A DNA stretch of 64,000 nucleotides from Parafrankia irregularis (lineage in GTDB: Bacteria; Actinomycetota; Actinomycetes; Frankiales; Frankiaceae): the NCBI RefSeq assembly GCF_001536285.1, contig NZ_FAOZ01000007.1, forward strand, positions 384,225 through 448,224, given 5' to 3'. The notes under the pieces are model-generated. The model ran no database searches. It was not told the DNA's origin and worked only from the letters and a program-made list of their open reading frames with translations. Every line of letters begins with the position of its first letter. Position 1 is the stretch's first letter. Position numbers and translations under genes: made by a program. Shown here in pieces: positions 8,470 through 17,637 of this stretch.

Positions 8470-8772
8470 ATGAGCGTCCCGGACCAGTCACCGCCCGACC
8501 AGCCGTTCTCGTCCCCGTCCCCGCGGCCGCAGGCCGATCCGGCGCTGCGGCCCGTGGCCGCCGCCGGCCACGCCCTCGGCGGCGTCCTCACCGTCGGTGG
8601 CCTGTGCGGCCTGCTCCGCGAGGCGTTCGGCTGGTGGCCACCTCTGATGGGCTTCCTGCGCCATCTCGCACCCGCCGGCTATGAGATCTACAGCTTCATC
8701 ATCATGATCGCCGTCGGGTTGGTCCTCGTCGCGGCGGCCAGCAGCACGAGCACCCGACATGACCACGGCTGA
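8470..8772 (+). CDS. small membrane protein
   Basis: 100 residues. A Pro/Ser-rich N-terminus is followed by two hydrophobic helices, roughly residues 33-52 (AGHALGGVLTVGGLCGLL) and 72-92 (IYSFIIMIAVGLVLVAAA). It overlaps the next gene by 14 nt, indicating co-translation with the polytopic protein. The family is unknown. Start chosen as the ATG giving a compact protein; no strong ribosome-binding site is visible. Confidence 0.55.
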   Translation: MSVPDQSPPDQPFSSPSPRPQADPALRPVAAAGHALGGVLTVGGLCGLLREAFGWWPPLMGFLRHLAPAGYEIYSFIIMIAVGLVLVAAASSTSTRHDHG

Positions 8773-9823
8773 ACGACCCCGCCAGGCCCAGGAGCCCGCC
8801 AGCCCGGCACCGGCCATCTCACGGCGGCAGGCGCGACGGACAGGGCTGCTCGCCGCCGCCGGGCTGGCGGTCCTCGCCCCGATCTGCGCCGAATACCTCA
8901 TCGGCTACGCCGACAGCATCAGCCGGCCCCTGACCATGCTCGCCGGGCTGATCATCTTCGTCCCGCTCTACGGAACCGTCGCCGTCCTGATCCGCGAGAT
9001 CACCCGCCGCATCGGCGGCGGCTGGCCCACCCTGATCCTGCTCGCCGCCGCGTTCGGCCTCACCCAGGCCGGACTCGTCGACCAGAGCCTGTTCAACCCC
9101 CACCTCACCGGCGACCCGACCTGGGACGACGACCGCGCCCCCACCCTCCTCGGCGACACCGGCCTGAGCGTCTACTACCTGCTGAACTTCCTCACCGGCC
9201 ACATCATCTGGAGCTTCACCGCCCCGATCGTCGTCGTCGAGTCCTGCGTGCCCCGTCTCGCCGACCGGCCCTGGCTACACCGGCCCGGCATCCTCACCCT
9301 GACCGCGTTGTACCTGGCGGCCGCGGCGCTGATCCACGACGACGCCAGCCGTACCTTCCGCGCCTCCCCGGCCCAGCTCGCCGCCACCGCGCTCGCCGTG
9401 GTCCTGCTCGCCGCGGCCGCCTTCGCCGCACCACGCCCGGCGCCCCGCCACACGTCACCGCCGGTCATCCCCGCGGCGGGGCGCCGCCGCCCGCCGTGGC
9501 TGCTCGCCGGCGCCGTCGTGATCGCGCTCACCGCCCACCAGCTGCTCCCACCGACCTGGCCCGGTGTCGCCGCCGACCTGCTGATCCTCCTCGGCGGCGC
9601 CGCGCTGCTGACGATCCTCACCCGCCGGCGAGGATGGGGACGCCCGCACGCCCTCGCCGTCGGCGGTGGTGCGCTGCTCGTCAACGCCGGCCTGTCGTTC
9701 GTCGTCGACCCGTTGGGCGACGTGTCCTACCCGGCGAAATACGCCGCGAACGCCACGCTGACCGTGGCGGTGCTGGTGTTACTGACCTACGCCCACCGCA
9801 GGTCGATGGCGCCGCGGCGATGA
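8759..9823 (+). CDS. polytopic membrane protein of unknown function
   Basis: 354 residues with a hydrophilic 25-residue N-terminus and about nine or ten predicted membrane helices. The first half includes LIIFVPLYGTVAVLIREITRRIGGGWPT-like topology and a hydrophilic extracytoplasmic loop (residues about 115-135, DQSLFNPHLTGDPTWDDD). No transporter signature is recognised. It overlaps the small membrane protein upstream. The upstream two-component kinase is divergent, so the pair may be a target of that system (inference). Confidence 0.6.
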   Translation: MTTAERPRQAQEPASPAPAISRRQARRTGLLAAAGLAVLAPICAEYLIGYADSISRPLTMLAGLIIFVPLYGTVAVLIREITRRIGGGWPTLILLAAAFGLTQAGLVDQSLFNPHLTGDPTWDDDRAPTLLGDTGLSVYYLLNFLTGHIIWSFTAPIVVVESCVPRLADRPWLHRPGILTLTALYLAAAALIHDDASRTFRASPAQLAATALAVVLLAAAAFAAPRPAPRHTSPPVIPAAGRRRPPWLLAGAVVIALTAHQLLPPTWPGVAADLLILLGGAALLTILTRRRGWGRPHALAVGGGALLVNAGLSFVVDPLGDVSYPAKYAANATLTVAVLVLLTYAHRRSMAPRR

Positions 9824-9839
9824 AGGACGAAGCCCGGCC

Positions 9840-10556
9840 GTGAGCGACGGTTTTGTCGCAGGTGCCCGGTTGGATGGGCCGGTGACCGTCCATGACCTGG
9901 CCCGCCAGCTTCCCCCCATCGCCGATCTGGCGAACCTGTGCCGCTCACTGGCGATGCTCGACGCGATCCTGAGCCCGGAATGGGAGTACCGCTACTACTC
10001 CTTCGACGTCTCCTGGGCTGACGGCGAGGAGATGGCCTCGATGCGCAACGGGTCTGGCGATGAGTACTCCATCGTGTTCTGCGCGGCCGGGGCCTACGTC
10101 CGCGGGTTCGACCACGAATCACCGATAACCCCCTACGACCGCGATCGCGATGGCGAGCCCTGGCCGGGAGTGCTCGACTCCGTGCCCGCCGTCTTCAGGC
10201 GGTTCGTCGACGAGCCGGCGTTCACCGACGAGGACGGCACGCCGGTCGTGACGGCCTGCCTGTGGCGGGAGGCGAGCGATGACCGGTGGCATCACGGCAC
10301 GATCGACTTTCCCTCGGACCACCCTGACCCCGACGGGGCGACAATGCTGTTCAAGCTCCTGGTCGACCGCTCACCCAAAGCGTTCCAGCGTTTCGCCGAG
10401 GACTATCACGAGGTCACCGTGGACCTGGAAGCGGTGCGTGCGCTCTATGCCCTGCGGCCACTGGACCCCGGCATCGTCGCGTCGTTGAACAGCGAGATCA
10501 CCCTGGCCGACCTCGCCGAGGACATCTCCGCCATCGGCTATCCGCAGGAGGGCTGA
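9840..10556 (+). CDS. hypothetical soluble protein
   Basis: 238 residues from GTG 9840, 17 nt after the membrane protein. It is acidic and rich in Trp/Tyr/Phe, with segments EWEYRYYSFDVSW, MASMRNGSGDEYSIVF and GAYVRGFDHESPITPYDRD. Proteins with this 'YYSF...MRNGSGDEY...GFDHES' pattern appear in bacterial genomes as small stand-alone cytoplasmic proteins, sometimes near toxin-immunity genes; that recollection is weak and no function is assigned. No membrane segment or signal. Confidence 0.5.
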   Translation: MSDGFVAGARLDGPVTVHDLARQLPPIADLANLCRSLAMLDAILSPEWEYRYYSFDVSWADGEEMASMRNGSGDEYSIVFCAAGAYVRGFDHESPITPYDRDRDGEPWPGVLDSVPAVFRRFVDEPAFTDEDGTPVVTACLWREASDDRWHHGTIDFPSDHPDPDGATMLFKLLVDRSPKAFQRFAEDYHEVTVDLEAVRALYALRPLDPGIVASLNSEITLADLAEDISAIGYPQEG

Positions 10557-10602
10557 AAGCCGATCCGGGGGCGGCGGGCAAGGCGATCAGTACGGTTGCC
10601 GG

Positions 10603-11385
10603 GTGCGTAATCGTCAGCAGCCGCGATCGCAAGCGCAGCCGCCGTTCGCCGTGACCACCGAGATGCTGCTGCGGTACCTGCTGCGCGACCCACACCGCAG
10701 CTTCAGTGATCATGAACTCGCCCGTCGTCACGGGCGTCCGACCACCACGACCCTCGCCTGGCTCGAAGCCGCCGGCTGGCTGATCAGCAGCTACGACACC
10801 GAACCCACGTCAGGCGACGTCAAGCCCGGCCTCGACCAGCAACCACGCCAGCCGCGGCGGATGTACCGACTCACCGGCCACGGCACCACCGCTGCCCGCG
10901 CCGCCCTCGCTCCCGCTCCGCCCGGGGAGCGCTTCGTCACGGGCTTCGTCGGAATGGTCACCGGTTTTCTTCTCGGCCTCGGCGCTCACCACATCGGTGC
11001 CGGCGCTCTGGCCACAGCCGTTCTCCTGGGTGTCCCCTGCGGCGTGGCCTCCGGGTTCGGCGGCAGACAGGTCCGTAGCCGTACCGGCATCGGATCCGGA
11101 TGTTGCCTCGGAGGCACCCTCGGAGTCGTCATCGCCGCCAACGCGACCGACAAGGGCGCCGGCTGGCTCGACAGCACGGTCATCAGGTCCGGGGCCGTCG
11201 CCGCCGTGGTGGGAATCGTCGTCTTCGCTCTCACCGCCTACGCCACCGCTGTCGCCCGTTTTCTCCGCGAGGACCTCGCCGCCAGGGAAGGTTCCACGAA
11301 GGCGCGCGAACCGTCACCACGGTCGCAGCAGACCAGCCCGCCCATGCCGCCGCCGGGCGAGCCCGACATCCTTGAGCGACACTGA
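10603..11385 (+). CDS. PadR-like winged-helix protein with C-terminal membrane domain
   Basis: 260 residues from a GTG. Residues about 15-95 form a winged helix: TEMLLRYLLRDPHRSFSDHE, ARRHGRPTTTTLAWLEAAGW and the wing ending MYRLTGHGTTAARAAL, the typical PadR/MarR wing end. Residues about 110-225 are four hydrophobic segments rich in Gly/Ala. A Ser/Pro-rich tail closes the protein. A DNA-binding domain fused to a membrane domain suggests a one-component membrane-tethered regulator. It is followed 6 nt later by a methyltransferase gene, a likely partner. Confidence 0.6.
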   Translation: MRNRQQPRSQAQPPFAVTTEMLLRYLLRDPHRSFSDHELARRHGRPTTTTLAWLEAAGWLISSYDTEPTSGDVKPGLDQQPRQPRRMYRLTGHGTTAARAALAPAPPGERFVTGFVGMVTGFLLGLGAHHIGAGALATAVLLGVPCGVASGFGGRQVRSRTGIGSGCCLGGTLGVVIAANATDKGAGWLDSTVIRSGAVAAVVGIVVFALTAYATAVARFLREDLAAREGSTKAREPSPRSQQTSPPMPPPGEPDILERH

Positions 11386-11391
11386 CCGACG

Positions 11392-12150
11392 ATGGACCGA
11401 TTCGAGGATCTGGTCGCCGAGGCCGAGGCGGAGCCCGTCGACGGATGGGACTTCTCCTGGCTGGACGGGCGGGCCAGCGAGCAGCGCCCGTCGTGGCGGT
11501 ACGCGCACGCGATGGGCCGGCGCATGGCACGCGCCACCGCCGCGCTGGACCTTGAGACCGGCGGTGGGGAGGTCCTCGGCGGCGTGCCCCGCCTGGCGAC
11601 CCGGACAGCGGCCACCGAGTCCTGGCCACCGAACCTCGCGCGGGCCGGCGCGCTGCTGCGGCCCCGCGGCGTTCTCGTCGTCGCCGCGGACGACACCACA
11701 CCGCTGCCCTTCACCGGCGAAACCTTCGACCTGGTGGTCAGCCGCCACCCGGTGACCACCCGCTGGGACGAGATCAGCCGCGTCCTCACCCCGGGAGGGG
11801 TCTACTTCTCCCAGCAGGTCGGCCCGGCGAGTGTCTTCGAGCTCGTCGAGTTCTTCCTCGGCCCGCAGCCCGCCGAGGTGCGCCGGCGCCGCCATCCCGA
11901 CCGGGCCCGCGCCGGCGCCGAAGCCGCCGGGCTGCAGGTCCTCGACCTGCGGATGGAGACCCTGCACACCGAGTTCCGCGACGTCGGCGCGGTCATCTAC
12001 TTCCTCCGAAAGGTGATCTGGATGGTCCCGGGATTCACCGTCGACCGCTACCGTCCGCGGCTCGCGGCGCTGCACGACCGCATCCGCACCCACGGGCCCT
12101 TCGAGGCGCATACCACACGGTTCCTCATCGAAGCCCGCAAACCGACCTGA
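11392..12150 (+). CDS. SAM-dependent methyltransferase (class I)
   Basis: 252 residues. After an N-terminal region of about 50 residues come LDLETGGGEVLGGVP (motif I, SAM binding), GVLVVAADDTTPLPFTGE (motif II-III) and TFDLVVSRHPVTTRWDEISR, VLTPGGVYFSQQVG (motif IV/post). The pattern is that of the Methyltransf_11 small-molecule group. Substrate unknown. It is preceded by the PadR-like membrane regulator with only 6 nt spacing. Confidence 0.75.
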   Translation: MDRFEDLVAEAEAEPVDGWDFSWLDGRASEQRPSWRYAHAMGRRMARATAALDLETGGGEVLGGVPRLATRTAATESWPPNLARAGALLRPRGVLVVAADDTTPLPFTGETFDLVVSRHPVTTRWDEISRVLTPGGVYFSQQVGPASVFELVEFFLGPQPAEVRRRRHPDRARAGAEAAGLQVLDLRMETLHTEFRDVGAVIYFLRKVIWMVPGFTVDRYRPRLAALHDRIRTHGPFEAHTTRFLIEARKPT

Positions 12151-12193
12151 TCTCGCCACCACCGGCCGCAGGCCCCCGGCTGACCGCGGCCAC

Positions 12194-13468
12194 CTACGGG
12201 TGCCGGGCACGCCACCTGCGGCGGACCGCGTAGACACCCGCACCGGCCGCCAGCACGGCGGCACCGCCGCCCACCGCGGAGTACGGCAGCGCGAACGCGA
12301 GCAGCAGGCAGCCGGCGAACCCGACGACGGGAACCAGCCGGGGCGGGCGGCCCTCCGCCGAGCTGAGCGTCCAGGCGCTGGCGTTCGCGATCGCGTAGTA
12401 CACCAGCACCCCGAACGAGGAGAACCCGATCGCCCCACGCAGATCCACCGTCGCCGCCAGGACCGCGACGACCACACCGACGGCCACCTCGGCGTGGTGC
12501 GGCACCGCGAACCGGGGATGGACCGCCGCGAGCAGGTGCGGCAGATGCCGGTCACGGGCCATCGCGAACGTCGTGCGCGACACCCCGAGGATCAGCGCGA
12601 GCAACGACCCGAGCGCGGCGAGTGCCGCCCCGACCCGTACCACCGGTACCAGCCAGCCGGCCCCGGCGACCCGGACGGCGTCCGTCAGCGGCGCCGTGGC
12701 CCCGGCCAGTCCCTCCGGGCCCAGCACCATCACGACGGCGACCGCGACGACCGCGTACACCACCAGCGTGATCCCCAGCGCCACCCCGATCGCGCGGGGG
12801 ATCGTGCGGGCCGGGTCACGGACCTCCTCCCCGAGGGTGGCGATCCGCGCGTACCCGGCGAAGGCGAAGAACAGCAGGCCCGCCGCCTGCAGCACCCCGC
12901 GCACAGTCATGTCCGCGCCGACCCGCAGCCGGTCCACCTCCGCCGCGTCGGCGCTCAGCGCGGCGACCGCCACCGCGGCGAGGACCGCCAGCACCACCGC
13001 CACGATCACCCTGGTCGCCAACGCCGAGCGGTGCACCCCGGCGTAGTTCAGCGCGGTCAGCGCCACCACCGCGGCGACCGCGACGGCATGGGCCCCACCC
13101 GGCCACACATACGCCCCGACGGTCAACGCCATCGCCGCGCAGGACGCGGTCTTGCCGACCACGAAAGCCCAGCCCGCCAGATACCCCCAGAAGTCACCGA
13201 GGCGCATCCGGCCGTAGACGTAGGTACCCCCCGACGCCGGGTAGCGGGCCGCCAGCCGCGCCGACGAGGTGGCGTTGCAGTACGCCACGACCGCCGCGGC
13301 CCCCAGGCCGATCAGCAGTCCGGATCCGGCGGCCCGGGCGGCCGGCGCGAGCGCGGCGAAAATCCCCGCGCCGATCATCGCTCCCAGGCCGACGAGCACC
13401 GCGTCGGCCACACCGAGCCGCCGGCGCAGTTCGTCCGGCACCGGCTCAGCTGCCGCCTTCGACGCCAT
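12194..13468 (-). CDS. APC-family amino-acid permease
   Basis: 424 residues with twelve hydrophobic helices. The N-terminus has the APC signature GLGAMIGAGIFAALAPAA in helix 1, with the unwound GAGIF segment that binds the amino-acid backbone. The ARYPASGGTYVYGR segment and GEEVRDPARTIPRAI are also typical of this superfamily. Substrate specificity cannot be read from sequence. Starts ATG 13468; convergent with the methyltransferase. Confidence 0.85.
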   Translation of the reverse strand: MASKAAAEPVPDELRRRLGVADAVLVGLGAMIGAGIFAALAPAARAAGSGLLIGLGAAAVVAYCNATSSARLAARYPASGGTYVYGRMRLGDFWGYLAGWAFVVGKTASCAAMALTVGAYVWPGGAHAVAVAAVVALTALNYAGVHRSALATRVIVAVVLAVLAAVAVAALSADAAEVDRLRVGADMTVRGVLQAAGLLFFAFAGYARIATLGEEVRDPARTIPRAIGVALGITLVVYAVVAVAVVMVLGPEGLAGATAPLTDAVRVAGAGWLVPVVRVGAALAALGSLLALILGVSRTTFAMARDRHLPHLLAAVHPRFAVPHHAEVAVGVVVAVLAATVDLRGAIGFSSFGVLVYYAIANASAWTLSSAEGRPPRLVPVVGFAGCLLLAFALPYSAVGGGAAVLAAGAGVYAVRRRWRARHP

Positions 13469-13606
13469 ACCCCGGACTCACCCTCCGCCGACTCCGCCCC
13501 GACCCGCCCCGCGAAACGGCGCAGAAATCCTGGGCCCTACCCACGACGGACCGTACAAGGCCAGCAGCGACGATCTGCGCGCCTCCACCCAGCCAGATGG
13601 GAAACG

Positions 13607-14134
13607 TCAGCAGTTGTTCACATGGCCGTCCTCGGGGTCGGCCATCACATGCAGGTCGACATCGGCGGGGCCGGCCCCGAGTACATCCTCGGGGCCGGCG
13701 TCGAGAGCACCGGGAAAGCCCACTGACAGATACGTCTCGACCCCGTCGACCGGCCGGGTGAAGCACAGCCGCGCCCCGCGGAACACCCGCTGCTGTGCGT
13801 GGATGGGATCGGCGTGGCGTAGTTTCCAGCCGGCTGCGGGTAGTGCGTCACGATAGAAGTCCGCGATCTCCTCGGCCGAGATCCCGGTGTGGTACCAGCG
13901 CGACGCATACGGGTAACCCGTGCTGTCGCCACATCCATGGCCGGCACCGTCCGCGAGGAGGGTCGCGCCGCCGGGACGGATCTCCAGCACCGTGAGCGCG
14001 TCCAGCTTCTCGGCGAAACGCTTGTCGCCGCGGGTGCACTCGTCATCCAGCGCCGACATGTCGGGGAGCGCCCCGCAGCCGGCGGCCAGCAGCACACCGA
14101 CAAGAGCACCGAGAACCGGCACCACCCGCATCAT
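13607..14134 (-). CDS. putative lipoprotein
   Basis: 175 residues from ATG 14134, with GGGGG about 10 nt upstream; a longer in-frame ORF to 14218 is unlikely. The signal peptide is MMRVVPVLGALVGVLLAAGC with lipobox Cys20. The mature part has Cys in ECTRGD, GHGCGD and RLCFTRP, probably forming disulfides, and a helix ISAEEIADFYRDALPAAGW that recalls actinobacterial lipoproteins in which a 'difference' peptide is compared. Function unknown. Confidence 0.65.
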   Translation of the reverse strand: MMRVVPVLGALVGVLLAAGCGALPDMSALDDECTRGDKRFAEKLDALTVLEIRPGGATLLADGAGHGCGDSTGYPYASRWYHTGISAEEIADFYRDALPAAGWKLRHADPIHAQQRVFRGARLCFTRPVDGVETYLSVGFPGALDAGPEDVLGAGPADVDLHVMADPEDGHVNNC

Positions 14135-14299
14135 GCGACCACGCCCCCTGATCTTCACCATCGCCGACAATAGGGATATCCGTCCGCTCCGTTGCGCGCG
14201 GGGTGCGTCCGGACGCACACGGTGCCGACGGCTTGGAAAGCTGAGCTGGTACCGTCACCGTGTCCGTTCGCTTCGCTGCGACCTGAGGAGGTGAGACCC

Positions 14300-14359
14300 A
14301 TTACCGCTGTATCCGGCTGGGTGCTCTCCCTCTTCCGTCCCGCGGGGCGGGCCGCCTGA
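14300..14359 (+). CDS. possible short ORF with ATT start behind a strong Shine-Dalgarno
   Basis: GAGGAGGT at 14285-14292 is a near-ideal Shine-Dalgarno sequence, but no ATG/GTG/TTG is correctly spaced; 7 nt later stands ATT, opening a 19-codon frame (TAVSGWVLSLFRPAGRAA after the first residue) that ends 54 nt before the hydrolase. It could be a leader peptide or a chance purine run. Confidence 0.2.
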   Translation: MTAVSGWVLSLFRPAGRAA

Positions 14360-14413
14360 CGCAGGTGGCCGTCGGGAGCGCCCAGAAAAGGCATCCCGAA
14401 AGGCAACGAACCC

Positions 14414-15187
14414 ATGCACCTGCACGTCACCTCCCAGACGACCATCTCCGGAGTCGGGGAACGTCGCTTCACCCTCGACGGCATCACCGGCGCACTGTGG
14501 ACCCCCGCCGGAACCGACGCCGACACCGCCACCCCCCGGCCGCTGGTCCTGCTCGGCCACGGCGGCGGTCAGCACAGCCACGCCCCCGGCGTCCTCGCCC
14601 GCGCGCAGCGCTACGTGACCCACTGCGGGTTCGTCGCGGCGGCGATCGACGCACCCGGCCACGGTGACCGGCCGCGAACCGCCGCGGACGAGCAGTTCTT
14701 CGCCGACCTGCAGCGGCGGATGGCGGCGGGTGAACCTGTCGGCGACCTGCTCGCCGAGGACAACGCGACCCGCGCCCACCAGGCCGTCCCCGAATGGCAG
14801 GCCACCCTGGACGCACTCGAGACCCTCGGCTGCGTCGCACCAGGCGGGCCCGTCGGGTACTGGGGGGTGTCGCTGGGCACCATGATCGGCATCCCGCTGG
14901 TCGCCGCCGAACAGCGGATCACCGCCGCCGTGTTCGGTCTCGTCGGCGCGCGGCATCTCACCGACGACGCGGCCCGGATCACCGTTCCGGTGCAGTTCCT
15001 GCTGCAGTGGGACGACGAGCTCGTGCCCCGCGAGGCCGGCCTCGCCCTGTTCGACGCCTTCGCGTCCACGGAGAAGACCCTGCACGCCAACACCGGCCGG
15101 CACATGGACCTGCCCCGCTTCGAAGTGGCCAGCGCCGAGCTGTTCTTCACCCGCCATCTCACCACCGGTGATCCGGTGACCCGGTAG
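14414..15187 (+). CDS. alpha/beta hydrolase
   Basis: 257 residues. The fold landmarks are the oxyanion segment LVLLGHGGGQHSHAPG, APGHGDR, and the nucleophile elbow YWGVSLGTM with the catalytic Ser. Acid and base are likely Asp in QWDDELVPRE and His in NTGRHMDLPR, so the triad is intact. The arrangement resembles dienelactone-hydrolase/prolyl-oligopeptidase-like esterases of unknown substrate. GAAAGG is 11 nt before the ATG. Divergent from the lipoprotein gene. Confidence 0.8.
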   Translation: MHLHVTSQTTISGVGERRFTLDGITGALWTPAGTDADTATPRPLVLLGHGGGQHSHAPGVLARAQRYVTHCGFVAAAIDAPGHGDRPRTAADEQFFADLQRRMAAGEPVGDLLAEDNATRAHQAVPEWQATLDALETLGCVAPGGPVGYWGVSLGTMIGIPLVAAEQRITAAVFGLVGARHLTDDAARITVPVQFLLQWDDELVPREAGLALFDAFASTEKTLHANTGRHMDLPRFEVASAELFFTRHLTTGDPVTR

Positions 15188-15259
15188 CCATCGGAGGCGG
15201 CCCGGCCACAACGCCGGCCGTGGCCGCCTCCTCCACCACCCCCGTTCGAGGCGTCTGCG

Positions 15260-15748
15260 TCAGGGGCGGGGGCGGCGGGTCACCTGCGGCCGGGTGAACG
15301 GGGCGACCTCGACCGGCGGCAGGACCAGCCCACGCCTGCGCATCGACGCGACGACATCAAGCACCGACACCCCCAGGCTCTGCAGGACCGCGGCGAAACC
15401 CATGCCATCACCGGAATACACCAGGGCGCTCAGCCAGTCCTCGGGCCGCGGCCGGGGGAATCCGGCCGCGAGGGCGAGGCCCGCGGCCCGCCCGCAGACC
15501 TTGTAGGCGTCGGGAGTCATCCCCGGCGCTGCAGCGTCAGAGGGAGCCACGGTGCCGTCGGCTCGCGGCGTCACCAACGCGCCCCACTGGCCGTCACCGG
15601 CGACCCGGTCGTAGGTGACGCCATGCTCGGCGAGGACCTCGGTCGCCACGGACGGCTCGGACAGCAGCGCCAGCACCAGATGTGGCCCGGCCGCGGTACT
15701 CCAACCGCGGATACGGGCCTCGTGCAGGGTGCGTGTCTCGACGTTCAC
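15260..15748 (-). CDS. Clp N-terminal-domain protein
   Basis: 162 residues from GTG 15748, chosen because GAGGAGAT sits 6 nt upstream. Two copies of the Clp_N repeat are visible: residues about 6-60 (LHEARIRGWSTAAGPHLVLA, LAEHGVTYDRVAG) and about 90-150 (CGRAAGLALAAG then LSALVYSGDGMGFAAVLQSLG). No AAA+ ATPase module follows, so it is a stand-alone adaptor-like protein that might modulate a Clp machine. Divergent from the PLP enzyme, with a 95-nt shared promoter region. Confidence 0.65.
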   Translation of the reverse strand: MNVETRTLHEARIRGWSTAAGPHLVLALLSEPSVATEVLAEHGVTYDRVAGDGQWGALVTPRADGTVAPSDAAAPGMTPDAYKVCGRAAGLALAAGFPRPRPEDWLSALVYSGDGMGFAAVLQSLGVSVLDVVASMRRRGLVLPPVEVAPFTRPQVTRRPRP

Positions 15749-15843
15749 ACCGATCTCCTCGCCTGATCCACCCCGACCGCCGATCTCCAGCAGATCACGG
15801 ATGCGGCGCCGGTGCGGCCGGTGGGCGGTGGCAGGCTGGTCCG

Positions 15844-16809
15844 GTGGGCGAGCAGACGGGACGACACCGCCCGGCCGGGCCGGGGCTGGTGCCGCGGCTG
15901 CCCTCACCCGTGGTCGAGGTGGCCGACGAACGCCTCGCCGCCCGCGGTGTGCGCCTGCTGCTGAAACGGGACGACCTGATCCACCCCGACGTCCCGGGGA
16001 ACAAGTGGCGCAAGCTCACACACAACCTGGCGGCGGCCACCGACGCCGGCCATGACACCTTGCTGACGTTCGGCGGGGCGTACTCGAACCACATCGCCGC
16101 GACCGCGGCCGCCGGCTGGCACCTGGGATTCGCGACGATCGGGATGATCCGCGGGGAGGAACACCACCCGCTCAACCCGGTCCTGGCCACCGCCGCGGCG
16201 CGGGGGATGCGCCTGGCCTACCTGGACCGGAGCCGGTACCGCTCCCGCGACGACCCGGCGTTGCACGCCGAGCTGCACGACCGGTTCGGCCGGTTCTACC
16301 TGCTCCCCGAAGGCGGCAGCAACACGCTGGCGGTGCGCGGCTGCGCCGAGCTGGCCGCCGAACTGCTCACCCAGATCCCCGACGTGGACGTGGTGTTCGT
16401 CCCGGCCGGCACCGGTGGGACCCTCGCCGGTCTCGCCGCCGGTCTCGCGGGCCCGCGGCGGCGGGCGGTGGGGGTGGCGGTGCTGCGCGGCGGGTTCCTG
16501 CCCGGCCACATCGCCGCCCTGCAGCAGGCCACCTTCGGCGCGGTGTCGGCGAACTGGACCGTCGTCGAGGACTTCCACTGCGGTGGCTACGCCCGCCGCA
16601 ACGCCGCCCTCGACCGGTTCATCACCGACTTCGCCGACCGCCACGGCGTGGTGTTGGACTGGGTCTACGTCGCGAAGATGCTGCACGGCGTCTTCGCGAT
16701 GGCCGGCGACGGGCGGATCGCACCCAGGTCGACCGTCGCCGCGGTCATCACCGGCCGATGCACCGACCCGCCCAACCTGCCCGACCCGCCCGAGCGGGCC
16801 GGGTCCTGA
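15844..16809 (+). CDS. D-cysteine desulfhydrase / ACC-deaminase-like PLP enzyme
   Basis: Fold-type II PLP enzyme acting on small amino acids. 321 residues from GTG 15844. The PLP lysine is Lys54 in VPGNKWRKL; the phosphate and substrate loops are TFGGAYSNHIAA, LLPEGGSNTLAVRG and VPAGTGGTLAGL, as in the DcyD/AcdS group. A WVYVAKMLHGVF segment near the C-terminus is usual for this group. Distinguishing desulfhydrase from ACC deaminase is not possible from sequence alone. Confidence 0.8.
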   Translation: MGEQTGRHRPAGPGLVPRLPSPVVEVADERLAARGVRLLLKRDDLIHPDVPGNKWRKLTHNLAAATDAGHDTLLTFGGAYSNHIAATAAAGWHLGFATIGMIRGEEHHPLNPVLATAAARGMRLAYLDRSRYRSRDDPALHAELHDRFGRFYLLPEGGSNTLAVRGCAELAAELLTQIPDVDVVFVPAGTGGTLAGLAAGLAGPRRRAVGVAVLRGGFLPGHIAALQQATFGAVSANWTVVEDFHCGGYARRNAALDRFITDFADRHGVVLDWVYVAKMLHGVFAMAGDGRIAPRSTVAAVITGRCTDPPNLPDPPERAGS

Positions 16810-16824
16810 CCAGGTCCGGCCGGA

Positions 16825-17607
16825 TCAGGCGAAGATCTCACCGAGCCAGGTGCGCAACGCACCCTCGACCGCACCCGGGTCGGCATCCGCGGCGAACAGG
16901 TGGGCGACGACGGCCACCGGGGCGCCGAACGCGTCCCGACCGAACACCCGGAACATCGCATCGGCGGTGTGCAGGCCCAGGAAATGCGGCGCCACATAGT
17001 CGACGGTCACCTCCAGCGGGGCCAGACCGGTCACGGTGAGGGTCGCCCGGTCGCCGGGGCGCACCTCGGTGAGACCCGCCGCGCGGAGCAGCACCGCGAA
17101 ACCACCCGCCAGCGACGCCGCGGGCGCCTCCACGTTCACCCACGCGGCCGGGCGACCGGTGTAGTCCCGCACGTACTGGGCCAGGGTGTGCAGGTAGAAG
17201 TCGGTGTGCGCGGCGGCACCGTCGTACTGGTTGTCCCAGTCGTCGACGAACACGCCGCTGTGCACGTACCGCACCCACGTCGTGCCACCGTCGCGGGCCT
17301 CGATGACGTGCTCGAGCTGGTTGAACCAGCCGTCCGGCCCGTCGTGGCGCAGGACCAGATGGTGCGGCGGCTCCCAGGCGCACACCGTCCCGCCGCCGGC
17401 CACGGCGCCACCGACCCTGGGCTCCGGCGGGGGTGTGGGCCACAGCCAGCCCGCGTTCCCGCCGGTGACCGCATCCCAGTAGTCCTGCGGGCTCGCCTCG
17501 ACCTCCAGCTCGCGTTCGATCGCGAACTCGCGCCCGGCACCCGCCGTGAACGACCGCCCCGAATCGTCCACGGCGTCGGACTCGGGCGACTCGGAGGACT
17601 CGGACAT
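16825..17607 (-). CDS. SRPBCC (AHSA1-like) protein
   Basis: 260 residues. An acidic Ser/Glu-rich N-terminus is followed by a START/Bet v1-like domain beginning IERELEVEASPQDYWDAVTG with LVLRHDGPDGWFNQLEHVIE and TTWVRYVHSGVF; the C-terminal 100 residues form a second, different half (GFAVLLRAAGLTEVRPGDRA). Such proteins bind hydrophobic ligands and are often encoded with ArsR regulators, as here (regulator at 18273-18899). The ribosome-binding site GGAGGAGAA is excellent. Last gene of a three-gene operon. Confidence 0.75.
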   Translation of the reverse strand: MSESSESPESDAVDDSGRSFTAGAGREFAIERELEVEASPQDYWDAVTGGNAGWLWPTPPPEPRVGGAVAGGGTVCAWEPPHHLVLRHDGPDGWFNQLEHVIEARDGGTTWVRYVHSGVFVDDWDNQYDGAAAHTDFYLHTLAQYVRDYTGRPAAWVNVEAPAASLAGGFAVLLRAAGLTEVRPGDRATLTVTGLAPLEVTVDYVAPHFLGLHTADAMFRVFGRDAFGAPVAVVAHLFAADADPGAVEGALRTWLGEIFA

Positions 17608-17637
17608 GACAGTTCTCCTCCAGGTGATCAGGCGGGG

